From JAAFJT01 sp043772905 (GTDB lineage: Bacteria; Bacteroidota; Bacteroidia; Chitinophagales; Saprospiraceae): a DNA stretch of 64,000 nt. The translations under genes and the position numbers were made by a program. The stretch is from NCBI GenBank assembly GCA_043772905.1, contig JAYVFS010000180.1:1-64000 (forward strand). Reading direction: 5' to 3'. Positions 18,212 to 27,845 of the stretch are shown piece by piece (position 1 is the first letter of the stretch; every line of letters begins with the position of its first letter). Below the pieces are notes generated by a model, which worked only from the letters and a program-made list of their open reading frames with translations, had not been told where the DNA came from and made no database searches.

Positions 18212-19759
18212 ATGTCTGTTCTAACCAAATCAGAAACTATTTCAACCGATTTTTTAAGAAAATTAGGTTTAAAACAATCCAATCATGGTACTTCTACGGG
18301 CTTGAATACTGAGGGGGGGCGCAAGTCCATCAAAAGTTATTCGCCTGTTGACGGTGCGCTCATCGGCAGTGTCAGTGTGACTTCACGCGAACAATATGAT
18401 GCTGTTATAGCGTCTGCAAACGCTGCTTTTAAGGTGTGGCGTGACGTTCCTGCACCTAAACGGGGTGAAATTGTCCGTCAATTCGGCGATGAATTGCGCA
18501 AACATAAAGACGCTTTAGGTCGTCTTGTCAGCTACGAAATGGGTAAAAGCCTTCAAGAAGGCTGGGGCGAAGTGCAAGAAATGATTGACATCTGCGATTT
18601 CGCGGTCGGGTTGAGCCGTCAACTCTATGGCTTGACGATGCACTCCGAGCGTCCACACCATCGTATGTACGAACAATGGCATCCGTTGGGCATCGTAGGC
18701 GTGATTTCAGCCTTCAATTTCCCTGTGGCGGTTTGGTCGTGGAATGCCGCGCTCGCGTGGGTTTGTGGCAATGTCACCGTTTGGAAAGCGTCTGAAAAGA
18801 CCCCCCTCAGTAGCATTGCTTGTCAGAACATATTGCAGAAGGTTTTGAAAGCCAACGACGTTCCCGAAGGCGTTTCGTGCATCATCAACGGTGATTATAA
18901 AGTCGGTGAATTTATGACAAAAGACCCTCATGTTGCCCTTGTTTCAGCAACAGGTTCTACGCGGATGGGTAAAATCGTGAATGCAACAGTTGCCGCACGT
19001 CTTGGCAAAACGATTTTGGAATTGGGTGGCAACAACGCCATCATCATCGCACCTTCTGCGGATTTAGATATGATTATTCCCGCAACTGTTTTCGGTGCAG
19101 TCGGTACGGCAGGTCAACGTTGTACGTCAACACGTCGTTTGATTATCCATGAAAGCATCTACGAAAACGTCAAAAATCGCTTGGCGAAAGCCTATACGCA
19201 GTTAAAAATCGGTAATCCGTTGGACACAGCTAACCATGTTGGACCACTCATTGACCATGCAGCCGTTGAAGGTTATTTGTCTGCTATTGAAAAAGTGAAA
19301 GCGACAGGCGGCAATTTTGTTGTCGAAGGCGGCATCATAAAGGGTTTTGAGTCGGGTTGTTACGTCAAGCCGTGTATTGCAGAAGTACAAAATGATTGGG
19401 CTATTGTACAACACGAAACGTTTGCACCTGTATTATACATCATGAAATATGCGAATCTTGAAGAAGCGATTGCCTTGCAAAATGGAGTGCCTCAAGGCTT
19501 AAGCTCTGCTATTATGACCGATAGTATGCGTGAAGCTGAAAAATTCCTAAGCGTTACTGGCTCTGATTGTGGCATTGCGAATGTCAATATCGGCACTTCA
19601 GGTGCAGAAATTGGTGGTGCTTTTGGCGGCGAAAAAGAGACAGGCGGTGGACGTGAGTCGGGAAGCGATGCTTGGAAAGCGTATATGCGTCGTCAAACGA
19701 ATACGATTAATTACGGTCGCCAATTGCCTATGGCACAAGGGATTACGTTCGATTTGTAA
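18212..19759 (+). CDS. ALDH7-type aldehyde dehydrogenase (aminoadipate-semialdehyde dehydrogenase-like)
   Basis: A 515-residue NAD(P)-dependent aldehyde dehydrogenase. The general-base motif LELGGNNAIIIAP (about residue 268) and the nucleophile motif AGQRCTSTRR (about 303) are intact. The C-terminus GGEKETGGGRESGSDAWKAY and the FNFPVAVWSWNAALAW segment are typical of family 7 (antiquitin), which oxidises alpha-aminoadipate semialdehyde in lysine catabolism. Two iterated words are present: one with seven G encodes NTEGGRK near the N-terminus (18307), and one encodes KTPLSS inside the conserved WKxSEKTPL motif (18800). A terminator follows at 19769. Confidence 0.93.
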   Translation: MSVLTKSETISTDFLRKLGLKQSNHGTSTGLNTEGGRKSIKSYSPVDGALIGSVSVTSREQYDAVIASANAAFKVWRDVPAPKRGEIVRQFGDELRKHKDALGRLVSYEMGKSLQEGWGEVQEMIDICDFAVGLSRQLYGLTMHSERPHHRMYEQWHPLGIVGVISAFNFPVAVWSWNAALAWVCGNVTVWKASEKTPLSSIACQNILQKVLKANDVPEGVSCIINGDYKVGEFMTKDPHVALVSATGSTRMGKIVNATVAARLGKTILELGGNNAIIIAPSADLDMIIPATVFGAVGTAGQRCTSTRRLIIHESIYENVKNRLAKAYTQLKIGNPLDTANHVGPLIDHAAVEGYLSAIEKVKATGGNFVVEGGIIKGFESGCYVKPCIAEVQNDWAIVQHETFAPVLYIMKYANLEEAIALQNGVPQGLSSAIMTDSMREAEKFLSVTGSDCGIANVNIGTSGAEIGGAFGGEKETGGGRESGSDAWKAYMRRQTNTINYGRQLPMAQGITFDL

Positions 19760-19768
19760 GAATAAGTG

Positions 19769-19855
19769 CATAAAAAAGGCGGATTCATCAGCGAATCCGC
19801 CTTTTTTATGCCAAATACTGAGGGGGTATATTTAAGCGGCAATCGGCAAATTCAT
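19769..19855. repeat. Direct repeat copy A (terminator, iterated word, gene 3' end)
   Basis: Contains the stem AAAAAAGGCGGATTC/GAATCCGCCTTTTTT (a bidirectional terminator between ALDH and the convergent small gene), then ATGCC, the word AATACTGAGGGGGT and the last codons of the 19832 gene (MNLPIAA, stop). Copy B at 20635-20719 has the same order and is very similar base for base. Confidence 0.85.
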
Positions 19856-20044
19856 ATTTACGCCCACTTTTTCAAGTAGTTCAAACAACTCAATTGTGAA
19901 ACGAGTTTTGAGTTCTTCAAAATTAGCAATAGCGGTGGCATCTTTATCTTCTCTTAGACGGTGCCTTTTGATAGATGCTTCGGCACGTCCAATCAAATCG
20001 AGGGTTTGGATAATGCGAATCTGTATTTCGTCATGAATTTCCAT
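19832..20044 (-). CDS. Small protein paired with nucleotidyltransferase-like gene
   Basis: A 70-residue, mostly helical, charged protein (IHDEIQIRIIQTLDLIGRAE, FEELKTRFTIELFELLEKVG) that I do not recognise. It starts 3 bases after the stop of the upstream 148-residue gene, so the two are co-translated. The pairing with a nucleotidyltransferase-like protein is reminiscent of small two-gene modules such as MNT systems, but the sequence is not evidently HEPN. Its last seven codons fall inside the direct repeat. Confidence 0.65.
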   Translation of the reverse strand: MEIHDEIQIRIIQTLDLIGRAEASIKRHRLREDKDATAIANFEELKTRFTIELFELLEKVGVNMNLPIAA

Positions 20045-20047
20045 ATT

Positions 20048-20494
20048 TTAAAAATTTATGGTGATAAAACCTTTATTCGATTTTTGCCCTCTGACCCTTG
20101 AAAATAGATGCAACCATTCTATTCTATCAGATTGCGAATGTACAAAATTACGATGATTTTCCGAATAATTGCAAACATGATAAACATCAAGTGTTGGGTA
20201 AAATGCTTTTTTCAATTTTGCTAATTGCTTTTCTTGCTTTTGATATATGTCATTTGGAATAAAGCTAACCACATCTATATCATTCGGCTTTTCTTTAAGT
20301 GTTGCAAAACTGCCATCTACCCATTGTTCAAAAGGTAGGTTTATCAGCATTTTGAGTTCGTCTAAATAAAGTCGGTATTGTTCGAATTGTTTGTGGCGGT
20401 GCAAATTGAAAACAAAGTGCTGTTCTAAATCGGTTAAATCCATTTGGATAGGCTTTCCCGAAGGAAGATTGCCTTTTGAATCAAATGCTATCAT
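20048..20494 (-). CDS. Nucleotidyltransferase-like protein (DUF6932-like)
   Basis: The 148-residue protein contains WVDGSFATLKEKPNDIDVVSF, which matches the GS-x(n)-DxD core of minimal nucleotidyltransferases (metal ligands Asp in NDIDVV). The N-terminal half is helical (LEQHFVFNLHRHKQFEQYRLYLDEL). Such proteins, probably NMP- or AMP-transferases, occur alone or with a small partner as here. A third carboxylate is not obvious. It lies in a block bounded by two direct repeats. Confidence 0.72.
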   Translation of the reverse strand: MIAFDSKGNLPSGKPIQMDLTDLEQHFVFNLHRHKQFEQYRLYLDELKMLINLPFEQWVDGSFATLKEKPNDIDVVSFIPNDIYQKQEKQLAKLKKAFYPTLDVYHVCNYSENHRNFVHSQSDRIEWLHLFSRVRGQKSNKGFITINF

Positions 20495-20634
20495 TATGTT
20501 TTCTCAAAGTTATGATTAGATATCTTTTACATTATCAATTTTACGGAGTCTTATTTTGCAAAAATATTACCTTTTTTAAATAAAACAATATCTCAAATTT
20601 CATTTTTACATACAATTATAAAGCTATTTAAACC

Positions 20635-22156
<1,522 letters not shown>

Positions 22157-22319
22157 AAAAAGTGAGATTTAGGAAATTTTATGAGGGGTGAAATTAACTA
22201 AATTGTGGGCGAATGATAATTTTTGACAAGAGTTAAATAAAATCAATTGAAATTGACAGATTTGCAGATTGAAACATAATTTCTACGTTTTTGTCTTTTC
22301 AAAACCACATGTTAAAAAA

Positions 22320-23519
22320 ATGAATAGTTTTTATGATTGTATTATAGTCGGCGGCGGCTCGATGGGTTCAGCAACGGCTTATCATTTGGCAAAAAAAGGT
22401 CAAAAAGTATTGCTTTTGGAACAATTTGATTTCATTCATGACAAAGGCGCACATGGTGGGCAAACCCGATTGATTCGCAAAGCTTATTTTGAACATCCCG
22501 ATTATGTACCGTTATTGCTTCGTGCTTATCAAAATTGGGCAGATTTGGTGAGCGAAACGCAGGAAAAAGTCTATTTTGAAACAGGTATTCTCTATTTTGG
22601 TGAACAAGACGATGCTTTATTGAATAATATTAAAAATTCCGCAAAACTGCATGACTTGAACTTAGAGACTTGGAATATGCCGATTGCTAAACAAAAATAC
22701 CCGCAATTTGAAGCGATTCCAGACGATTGGGAGAGCCTTTTTGAACCTGAAGCAGGATTTTTATTGGTTGAGAAATGTGTGAAATTACATCTTCAACAGG
22801 CTTTAAAATGGGGTGCTACACTAAAAGCAAGAGAAAAAGTGATGAATTGGAGAGAAAATACTGAGGGGGTAGAAGTGACAACTGATAAACATAAATACCA
22901 TGCAAAAAAGCTCATTTTCACAGCTGGTGCATGGACAGATAAATTGTTACAAGACTTAAATGTGCCATTAATAGTCACTCGGCAGATTTCAGGGTGGGTA
23001 AAACCCCAAAATTGGGCAGATTTTACACTCGATAAATTTGTTTGTTGGGGCATAAATGACAAAGAAAAAGGGCTGTTTTATGGTATGCCGATTTTGAACA
23101 ACGAAGATACGAGTGGACCTATCGGTTTAAAATTGGGTTGTCATCACCATGGTCATGTCGTCAATCCTGATGATGTGGACAGAAATATTTATGAAGAAGA
23201 CGAAAGAACTTTTCGCCAAGGTCTCGAAAAATATTTGCCCTCTGCAAATGGCGACATTTTAGCCATAAAAACGTGTCTTTACACCAATACACCCGACGAG
23301 AACTTCATTATTGACCATCATCCCAAGCATAAAAACGTGATTTTAGCTTGTGGTTTTAGTGGACATGGCTTTAAATTCGCCTCAGTGGTTGGCGAAATTC
23401 TATCTGATTTAGCCATCAGTGGGCAAACAGAACAACCCATTGGGTTTTTGAGTTTGAAACGATTTGCTGGCATTAATTATGAAACCACAGATTGGACTGA
23501 TACGACGAATTTTCACTGA
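22320..23519 (+). CDS. Monomeric sarcosine oxidase / N-methyltryptophan oxidase family
   Basis: An FAD-dependent amine oxidase of about 399 residues from the start I prefer (ATG at 22320; an upstream ATG at 22269 adds 17 unlikely residues). The Rossmann fingerprint CIIVGGGSMGSATAYHLAKKG is at the N-terminus. It has the covalent-flavin region KTCLYTNTPDENFIIDHHP (cysteine for FAD linkage) and the C-terminal GFSGHGFKFASVVGEIL. It oxidatively demethylates secondary amines such as sarcosine, N-methyltryptophan or pipecolate. The iterated word (22858) encodes NTEGVEV. The 3' end runs into an inverted repeat, so the last residues (about YETTDWTDTTNFH) may be repeat-derived. Confidence 0.92.
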   Translation: MNSFYDCIIVGGGSMGSATAYHLAKKGQKVLLLEQFDFIHDKGAHGGQTRLIRKAYFEHPDYVPLLLRAYQNWADLVSETQEKVYFETGILYFGEQDDALLNNIKNSAKLHDLNLETWNMPIAKQKYPQFEAIPDDWESLFEPEAGFLLVEKCVKLHLQQALKWGATLKAREKVMNWRENTEGVEVTTDKHKYHAKKLIFTAGAWTDKLLQDLNVPLIVTRQISGWVKPQNWADFTLDKFVCWGINDKEKGLFYGMPILNNEDTSGPIGLKLGCHHHGHVVNPDDVDRNIYEEDERTFRQGLEKYLPSANGDILAIKTCLYTNTPDENFIIDHHPKHKNVILACGFSGHGFKFASVVGEILSDLAISGQTEQPIGFLSLKRFAGINYETTDWTDTTNFH

Positions 23520-23579
23520 TTTTTCTTGAAATCAGTATGAAAATCAGTGAAAATCAGTCGTATCACTCCAATCTGTGGT
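23484..23579. repeat. Long inverted repeat overlapping gene 3' end
   Basis: ACCACAGATTGGACTGATAC (in the oxidase coding end) pairs with GTATCACTCCAATCTGTGGT downstream, with repeated AAATCAGTGAAAATCAG units between. It can terminate both the oxidase and the convergent purQ transcript. Confidence 0.82.
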
Positions 23580-23589
23580 CAAAAAAAAA

Positions 23590-24282
23590 CTAAGCCATCA
23601 CATGCCCCAAAAGACTTTCAAACATCAAACGTCCGTCTGTGTTCCCCAATTCTATTTCCGCAGCCCGTTCAGGGTGCGGCATCATGCCAAAAACATTGCG
23701 TCCTTCATTACAAATACCTGCAATATCCAACATCGAACCGTTAGGGTTTGACCCCTCAGTAAAATTGCCTTCTGCATCGCAATATTTGAACAAAATTTGG
23801 TCATTCGTTACCAATTTTTGCAAAGTTGCATCGTCTGCATAATAACGACCTTCGGCATGAGCGATAGGGATTTTGAGTGCTTTTGTCAAGTCCAAATCAG
23901 CTGTCAAAGGCGAGTTGTTTGTCGTTGGTTTCAAAAAAACATTTTTGCAAATAAATTTTTGATTCACATTCCGAAGCAATGCACCTGGCAATAAATGAGC
24001 TTCGCATAAAATTTGAAAACCATTGCAAATGCCAAAAACAAAGCCGCCCGAATTGGCAAATTCGATAACAGCAGGCATGATAGGAGAGAAGCGGGCAATC
24101 GCACCGCAGCGTAAATAATCACCATAACTGAAACCGCCTGGCACGATGATACAATCCACATCGGGCAGAACAGTTTCTTTATGCCAAACCTTCACGACAT
24201 CTTTACCCATAACATCGCCTAAGACGCGCACCGCATCGTCGTCGCAATTAGAACCTGGAAAAACGAGAACACCAAATTTCAT
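23590..24282 (-). CDS. purQ: Phosphoribosylformylglycinamidine synthase, glutaminase subunit
   Basis: PurQ is the class I glutamine amidotransferase that supplies ammonia to PurL for FGAM formation in purine synthesis. I start at the ATG of MKFGVLVFPGSNCDDD (24280-24282). It has GGFSYGDYLRCGAIA, the nucleophile FGICNGFQILCE, HAEGRYYA and the catalytic MMPHPERAAE. At about 230 residues it is a normal small-type subunit, so a separate purL and purS should exist elsewhere. The iterated word (23751) encodes TEGSN. Confidence 0.95.
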   Translation of the reverse strand: MKFGVLVFPGSNCDDDAVRVLGDVMGKDVVKVWHKETVLPDVDCIIVPGGFSYGDYLRCGAIARFSPIMPAVIEFANSGGFVFGICNGFQILCEAHLLPGALLRNVNQKFICKNVFLKPTTNNSPLTADLDLTKALKIPIAHAEGRYYADDATLQKLVTNDQILFKYCDAEGNFTEGSNPNGSMLDIAGICNEGRNVFGMMPHPERAAEIELGNTDGRLMFESLLGHVMA

Positions 24283-24330
24283 GATTTTGATATTTAATAT
24301 ATTGATTGTCAATTTTTTATAAGAATACTG

Positions 24331-24455
24331 AGTAGTCAGTCAATCTAATAGTGTTGGGTAAGTATTTCGAGCTAAATGACGGAGAACGCACAATCTTAGG
24401 AAGATTTAAAATCTTCCTAAGATTATACCCGACACTATTAACTTGACTGACTACT
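24331..24455. repeat. Nested inverted repeat, 125 bases
   Basis: Outer arms AGTAGTCAGTCAATCTAATA and its near complement (24426-24455) enclose an inner stem AATCTTAGGAAGATTT/AAATCTTCCTAAGATT. The inner stem is identical to one at 35348-35380. A degenerate iterated word (TACTGAGGGAG) joins the right end. Confidence 0.85.
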
Positions 24456-24485
24456 GAGGGAGATATCGAACTTAATTTATGTGCA

Positions 24486-25070
24486 TCAATTCTGTAAAAA
24501 CTGCACATCCACCTTAACTGTATCAGAAGAACCCATCAGTTTTTGAATCGTAAAAATAGAATAACCCAAATGATTGTCGTAATGCAAACGTGTTTCTGCC
24601 TTTGTAGCAACCGTTTCATCGGCATTTAAAATATCAATTGTCATATCTACTTTTGACATAGGGTCATTAACGACAATGCTGCGTGTTTTCAGGTGGTCTT
24701 TCAAAGCATAATATTCTGAAATTGATCCATGATTGCCAAGCGGCGTTATTTTCACCATATAATTGTCAGACCAAGCTGGACGATTGATATCGGAAGCGAT
24801 GAAAGGTGCGAGTTCTTCTTCAAAGTTCAAGTTTTCCAAAACTTTTTCCTCGCTTTTCCCATTCAGCGTCACCGTTTTTTTGACCTTTTTTACGTCTATT
24901 TTCAAACGCTCAATTTCCGTTTTGAAATAACCTTTGAGGTCAAAAAAGACTGTTTTTTGTCCTTTATACTGAGGGGTATCATTTTGGCAAGCGTTGAATA
25001 AAAATGATAAACAAATGATTACCAATGAAGTACGGCAAATGTTTTTGAGCACTAATTTTTCAAGACGCAT
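24486..25070 (-). CDS. Lipoprotein of unknown function
   Basis: A 194-residue protein with a lipoprotein signal (IICLSFLFNACQND, cysteine at about residue 28). The mature part is beta-rich and charged (KTVFFDLKGYFKTEIERLKI, EKVLENLNFEEELAPFIASD). No domain is recognised. It lies just downstream of gpmI on the same strand but with its own signal, so any functional link is open. The iterated word (24965) encodes DTPQYKG right after the lipid cysteine. Confidence 0.75.
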   Translation of the reverse strand: MRLEKLVLKNICRTSLVIICLSFLFNACQNDTPQYKGQKTVFFDLKGYFKTEIERLKIDVKKVKKTVTLNGKSEEKVLENLNFEEELAPFIASDINRPAWSDNYMVKITPLGNHGSISEYYALKDHLKTRSIVVNDPMSKVDMTIDILNADETVATKAETRLHYDNHLGYSIFTIQKLMGSSDTVKVDVQFLQN

Positions 25071-25145
25071 TTTTTATTTTATTTTGAGGCTATTGATGGG
25101 GTGATTTTAAATCACCCCATCAATAATTGCCTATGTAATCAAGTT

Positions 25146-26663
25146 TTAACCTTCAATCAAAACGGCACCCGTCATTTCCGCCGAAGGCGCAACGCCGAGT
25201 AAGTGTAACAAAGTCGGTGCAACATCAGCTAAACGACCATTTTTTACAGTTTTGTCTTTTGCATTTTTTGATACATAAATACAAGGCACTGGATTCATGG
25301 AGTGCTGCGTATTTGGTGAACCATCATCGTTTATCATATAATCAGAGTTGCCATGGTCAGCAATGACTAAACAATCGTAATCATATTCTAAAGCTGTTTC
25401 GATGAGACGTTCTGTACATATTGAGACTATTTCAGCCGCTTTCATAGCTGCCGTGAAAACACCTGTGTGACCGACCATATCGGTATTGGCAAAATTCAAA
25501 CAGATAAAATTGGGTTGATTTGCTTTGATTTCTGCTATAGTTTTGCCCGTTATTTCGTAGGCAGCCATTTCAGGTTTGATGTCATATGTCGCTACGTCTT
25601 TTGGGGAGTTACCCATAATTCGTTTTTCATGGGCAAAAGGCTCTTCGCGTCCACCACTTAAAAAGAACGTAACGTGTGGATATTTTTCGGTTTCAGAGAC
25701 ACGTAGCTGGGTCAAACCCGCATTTGTAATGACTTCACCTATTGTATTTGTCAAGTTGTCTTTCTCAAAAAGGACATGCACATTTTGATACGTTTCGTCG
25801 TAACGTGTCATCGTAACGTAATAGACATTGAGCTTTTTCATACCAAATTCAGGAAAGTCTTTTTGAGTCAAAACTTCACTGATTTCGCGCGGTCTGTCTG
25901 TTCTGTAATTGAAACAAATAACGACATCGCCGTCTTTGATAGAGCCCTCCGTATTCAAAATCATTGGATTCAAAAACTCATCCGTTATATCTGCATCATA
26001 GTTTTTTTGCATCGCTGAAGCAATATCTAAAACAGGTACGCCAACGCCATTGACCATTAAATCATAAGCCAATTTGACACGTTCCCAACGTTTGTCTCTA
26101 TCCATCGCATAGTAGCGACCAATAACAGAAGCGAAGCTAAATGATTGATTGCCAATGTGTTCAGTGATATTTTGAATATAACTCAAACCACTTTTAGGGT
26201 CGCAGTCACGACCATCGGTGAAGGCGTGAATGTAGCCACGACACCCCTCCGTAGCAGCAATGTCCAACAAGGCTTTGAGGTGCGATGTATGGCTGTGAAC
26301 GCCACCATCACTGACCAAACCTATGAAATGAACAGGTTTGTCATTTGCTTTTGCATAAGCAAGAGCTTTCAAAAGGTTCTCATTTTGAGCCAATTCATTG
26401 AGGCGAATGGTGCGATTGATGCGGGTCAACTGTTGATAAACGACGCGACCTGCGCCAATATTCATGTGTCCGACTTCGGAATTGCCCATTTGTCCTTCTG
26501 GTAAACCGACATCTTCGCCATAAGTAACGAGTTCAGAACTGGGATAATTGACATAAAGAGAGTCAATAAATGGTGTGTGTGCAAGGGTGATTGCATCGGC
26601 TTTACGTTTCAAGCCGTGTCCCCAACCGTCGAGGATGATAAGAAAAGCGCGTTGTGATTTCAT
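25146..26663 (-). CDS. gpmI: 2,3-bisphosphoglycerate-independent phosphoglycerate mutase
   Basis: A 505-residue Mn-dependent mutase of glycolysis that interconverts 3- and 2-phosphoglycerate. Visible are LIILDGWGHG (metal Asp), MGNSEVGHMNIGAGRVVYQ with the phosphoserine, FTDGRDCDPKSG, AMDRDKRWERV and VIADHGNSDYM. Its ATG is preceded within 12 bases by a -7 promoter box, so the mRNA is probably nearly leaderless. It carries no full iterated word, only two degenerate ones (about 25941 and 26241). Confidence 0.96.
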   Translation of the reverse strand: MKSQRAFLIILDGWGHGLKRKADAITLAHTPFIDSLYVNYPSSELVTYGEDVGLPEGQMGNSEVGHMNIGAGRVVYQQLTRINRTIRLNELAQNENLLKALAYAKANDKPVHFIGLVSDGGVHSHTSHLKALLDIAATEGCRGYIHAFTDGRDCDPKSGLSYIQNITEHIGNQSFSFASVIGRYYAMDRDKRWERVKLAYDLMVNGVGVPVLDIASAMQKNYDADITDEFLNPMILNTEGSIKDGDVVICFNYRTDRPREISEVLTQKDFPEFGMKKLNVYYVTMTRYDETYQNVHVLFEKDNLTNTIGEVITNAGLTQLRVSETEKYPHVTFFLSGGREEPFAHEKRIMGNSPKDVATYDIKPEMAAYEITGKTIAEIKANQPNFICLNFANTDMVGHTGVFTAAMKAAEIVSICTERLIETALEYDYDCLVIADHGNSDYMINDDGSPNTQHSMNPVPCIYVSKNAKDKTVKNGRLADVAPTLLHLLGVAPSAEMTGAVLIEG

Positions 26664-26667
26664 GCCG

Positions 26668-26675
26668 CAAAGGTA
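26668..26675 (-). promoter_or_regulatory. -7 element giving a leaderless gpmI mRNA
   Basis: The complement reads TACCTTTG, then CGGC, then the ATG. Transcription should begin at or within a few bases of the start codon. Confidence 0.65.
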
Positions 26676-26799
26676 GTTTTACGATTTGAGTTGACCGCTT
26701 TGTAGGCTTAGGTTTTTTATGAAAATTAAAAAAAAGTATTCTTTTTGCTCAAATTTTAAAATTTATTCCGTTCAAACTTAAATAAATCTTTAATCGTTT

Positions 26800-26807
26800 T
26801 ACCTTTG
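26800..26807 (+). promoter_or_regulatory. -7 promoter element of the HAD gene
   Basis: TACCTTTG followed by CGGCA, the same core as the divergent gpmI promoter. The leader would be about 70 bases. Confidence 0.6.
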
Positions 26808-26888
26808 CGGCATTATTTTTTCATTTGAAAAATTTCCCTCTTTAATAAATCACTCGAAGTTAAATCATTCGATTCGAAAACGACAATC

Positions 26889-27305
26889 ATGGATCTTAAG
26901 AAAGTATTCAACGAAAAGGGCGAAGCACTTAGCCCAATTTTGCCGCAAGGCATGAAAAATTATTTAATTGATATTGACGGAACTGTCTGTGACGACGTGC
27001 CTAACGAAGAGCCTGAGCGTATGGGAACGGTTTTACCATATCCTGATGCACTCAAAATCTTGAACAAATGGTATGAAGAAGGTCATGTTATCTTCTTTTT
27101 TACGTCTCGTACAGAAGAACACCGCGAAGTGACAGAGGCTTGGTTGGCTCGTCATGACTTCAAATATCATGGCATTTTGTTTGGCAAACCACGTGGTGGC
27201 AACTACCATTGGATTGATAACCACATTGTAAAAGCGACTCGTTTCAGAGGCAAATTCACGGATTTAGTAGTCAAACAACATGAAATCGAAGTGTTTCACG
27301 ACTAA
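26889..27305 (+). CDS. HAD-family hydrolase
   Basis: The 138-residue protein has the HAD nucleophile motif YLIDIDGTVCDD, a threonine/serine motif II in VIFFFTSRTEEH and the lysine in LFGKPRGGNYHWIDNH. It is close to the small phosphatases called LNS2/Smp2-like or sugar-phosphatase-like in Bacteroidota. Some are annotated as phosphoheptose-related, but this sequence does not show it. A strong terminator follows at 27327. Confidence 0.85.
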   Translation: MDLKKVFNEKGEALSPILPQGMKNYLIDIDGTVCDDVPNEEPERMGTVLPYPDALKILNKWYEEGHVIFFFTSRTEEHREVTEAWLARHDFKYHGILFGKPRGGNYHWIDNHIVKATRFRGKFTDLVVKQHEIEVFHD

Positions 27306-27326
27306 TTTCTTTGAAAAATGAGTTAT

Positions 27327-27361
27327 AAAAAATGCCAAGCGTTGTGACGTTTGGCATTTTT
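27327..27361 (+). terminator. Rho-independent terminator
   Basis: AAAATGCCAAGCG/CGTTTGGCATTTT stem with T-run after the HAD gene. The same ATGCCAAACG arm recurs at 36808-36841, so this is a repeated terminator module. Confidence 0.85.
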
Positions 27362-27383
27362 CGTTTTTAACAGATGTAAATTT

Positions 27384-27845
27384 TTAAGAAACGATATCTG
27401 TCTTCTGTATCGTTGATTGCAACTTCTGCACCACCAAATCAGCTATTCGCCGTGTCAATTCCGCTTCATTTTCAGCAAAAAAAGCGAATTCAGAAGCCGT
27501 AAAGTGACCAATGATGGTGCCAATAAGTCGATTTTTGAGTTTCAAATCAGACTTGACATTATGGGCGATGAACTCAACTTGAAGGTGGTAGTGGGTTGTT
27601 GGGGAAATGTTTTTCTTTTGTTTTGCCAAGTAATGGTTCCAAATCAGTAGCATTAGGTCGTGTTGCATTTTCAGAATAGGGCGCAGCGTTGCATTCTGAA
27701 ATGACTCCAGTGTTGGTTGTTTTTCTGCTGCCAAATTGGATGAAGGCAGATTCAGATTCAATTGTGGACGGATTGATAAGAGATTTTGATCGTGCATGAC
27801 CATTAAACACTTTTTTATCGTTTTGGTTGCCCCCCTCAGTATCAT
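27384..27845 (-). CDS. Overlapping frame after histidine kinase, unknown function
   Basis: The 153-codon frame overlaps the last 272 bases of the kinase in another frame and then continues alone for 190 bases. The non-overlapping part (QVEFIAHNVKSDLKLKNRL, FTASEFAFFAENEAELTRRI) looks like genuine soluble protein. The true start is uncertain: the first ATG lies in an iterated word (ATGATACTGAGGGGGGC), and internal ATGs such as MQHDLMLLIW are possible. It may be a downstream gene translationally coupled to the kinase, or the kinase may have lost its original C-terminus by a frame change. Confidence 0.45.
   Translation of the reverse strand: MILRGATKTIKKCLMVMHDQNLLSIRPQLNLNLPSSNLAAEKQPTLESFQNATLRPILKMQHDLMLLIWNHYLAKQKKNISPTTHYHLQVEFIAHNVKSDLKLKNRLIGTIIGHFTASEFAFFAENEAELTRRIADLVVQKLQSTIQKTDIVS

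Noticed and set aside
26241..26254. ACCCCTCCGTAG in gpmI as a full iterated word
   Set aside because: Has G instead of T in the core (CGGAGGGG); kept only as a degenerate form, like 25941 and 35703.
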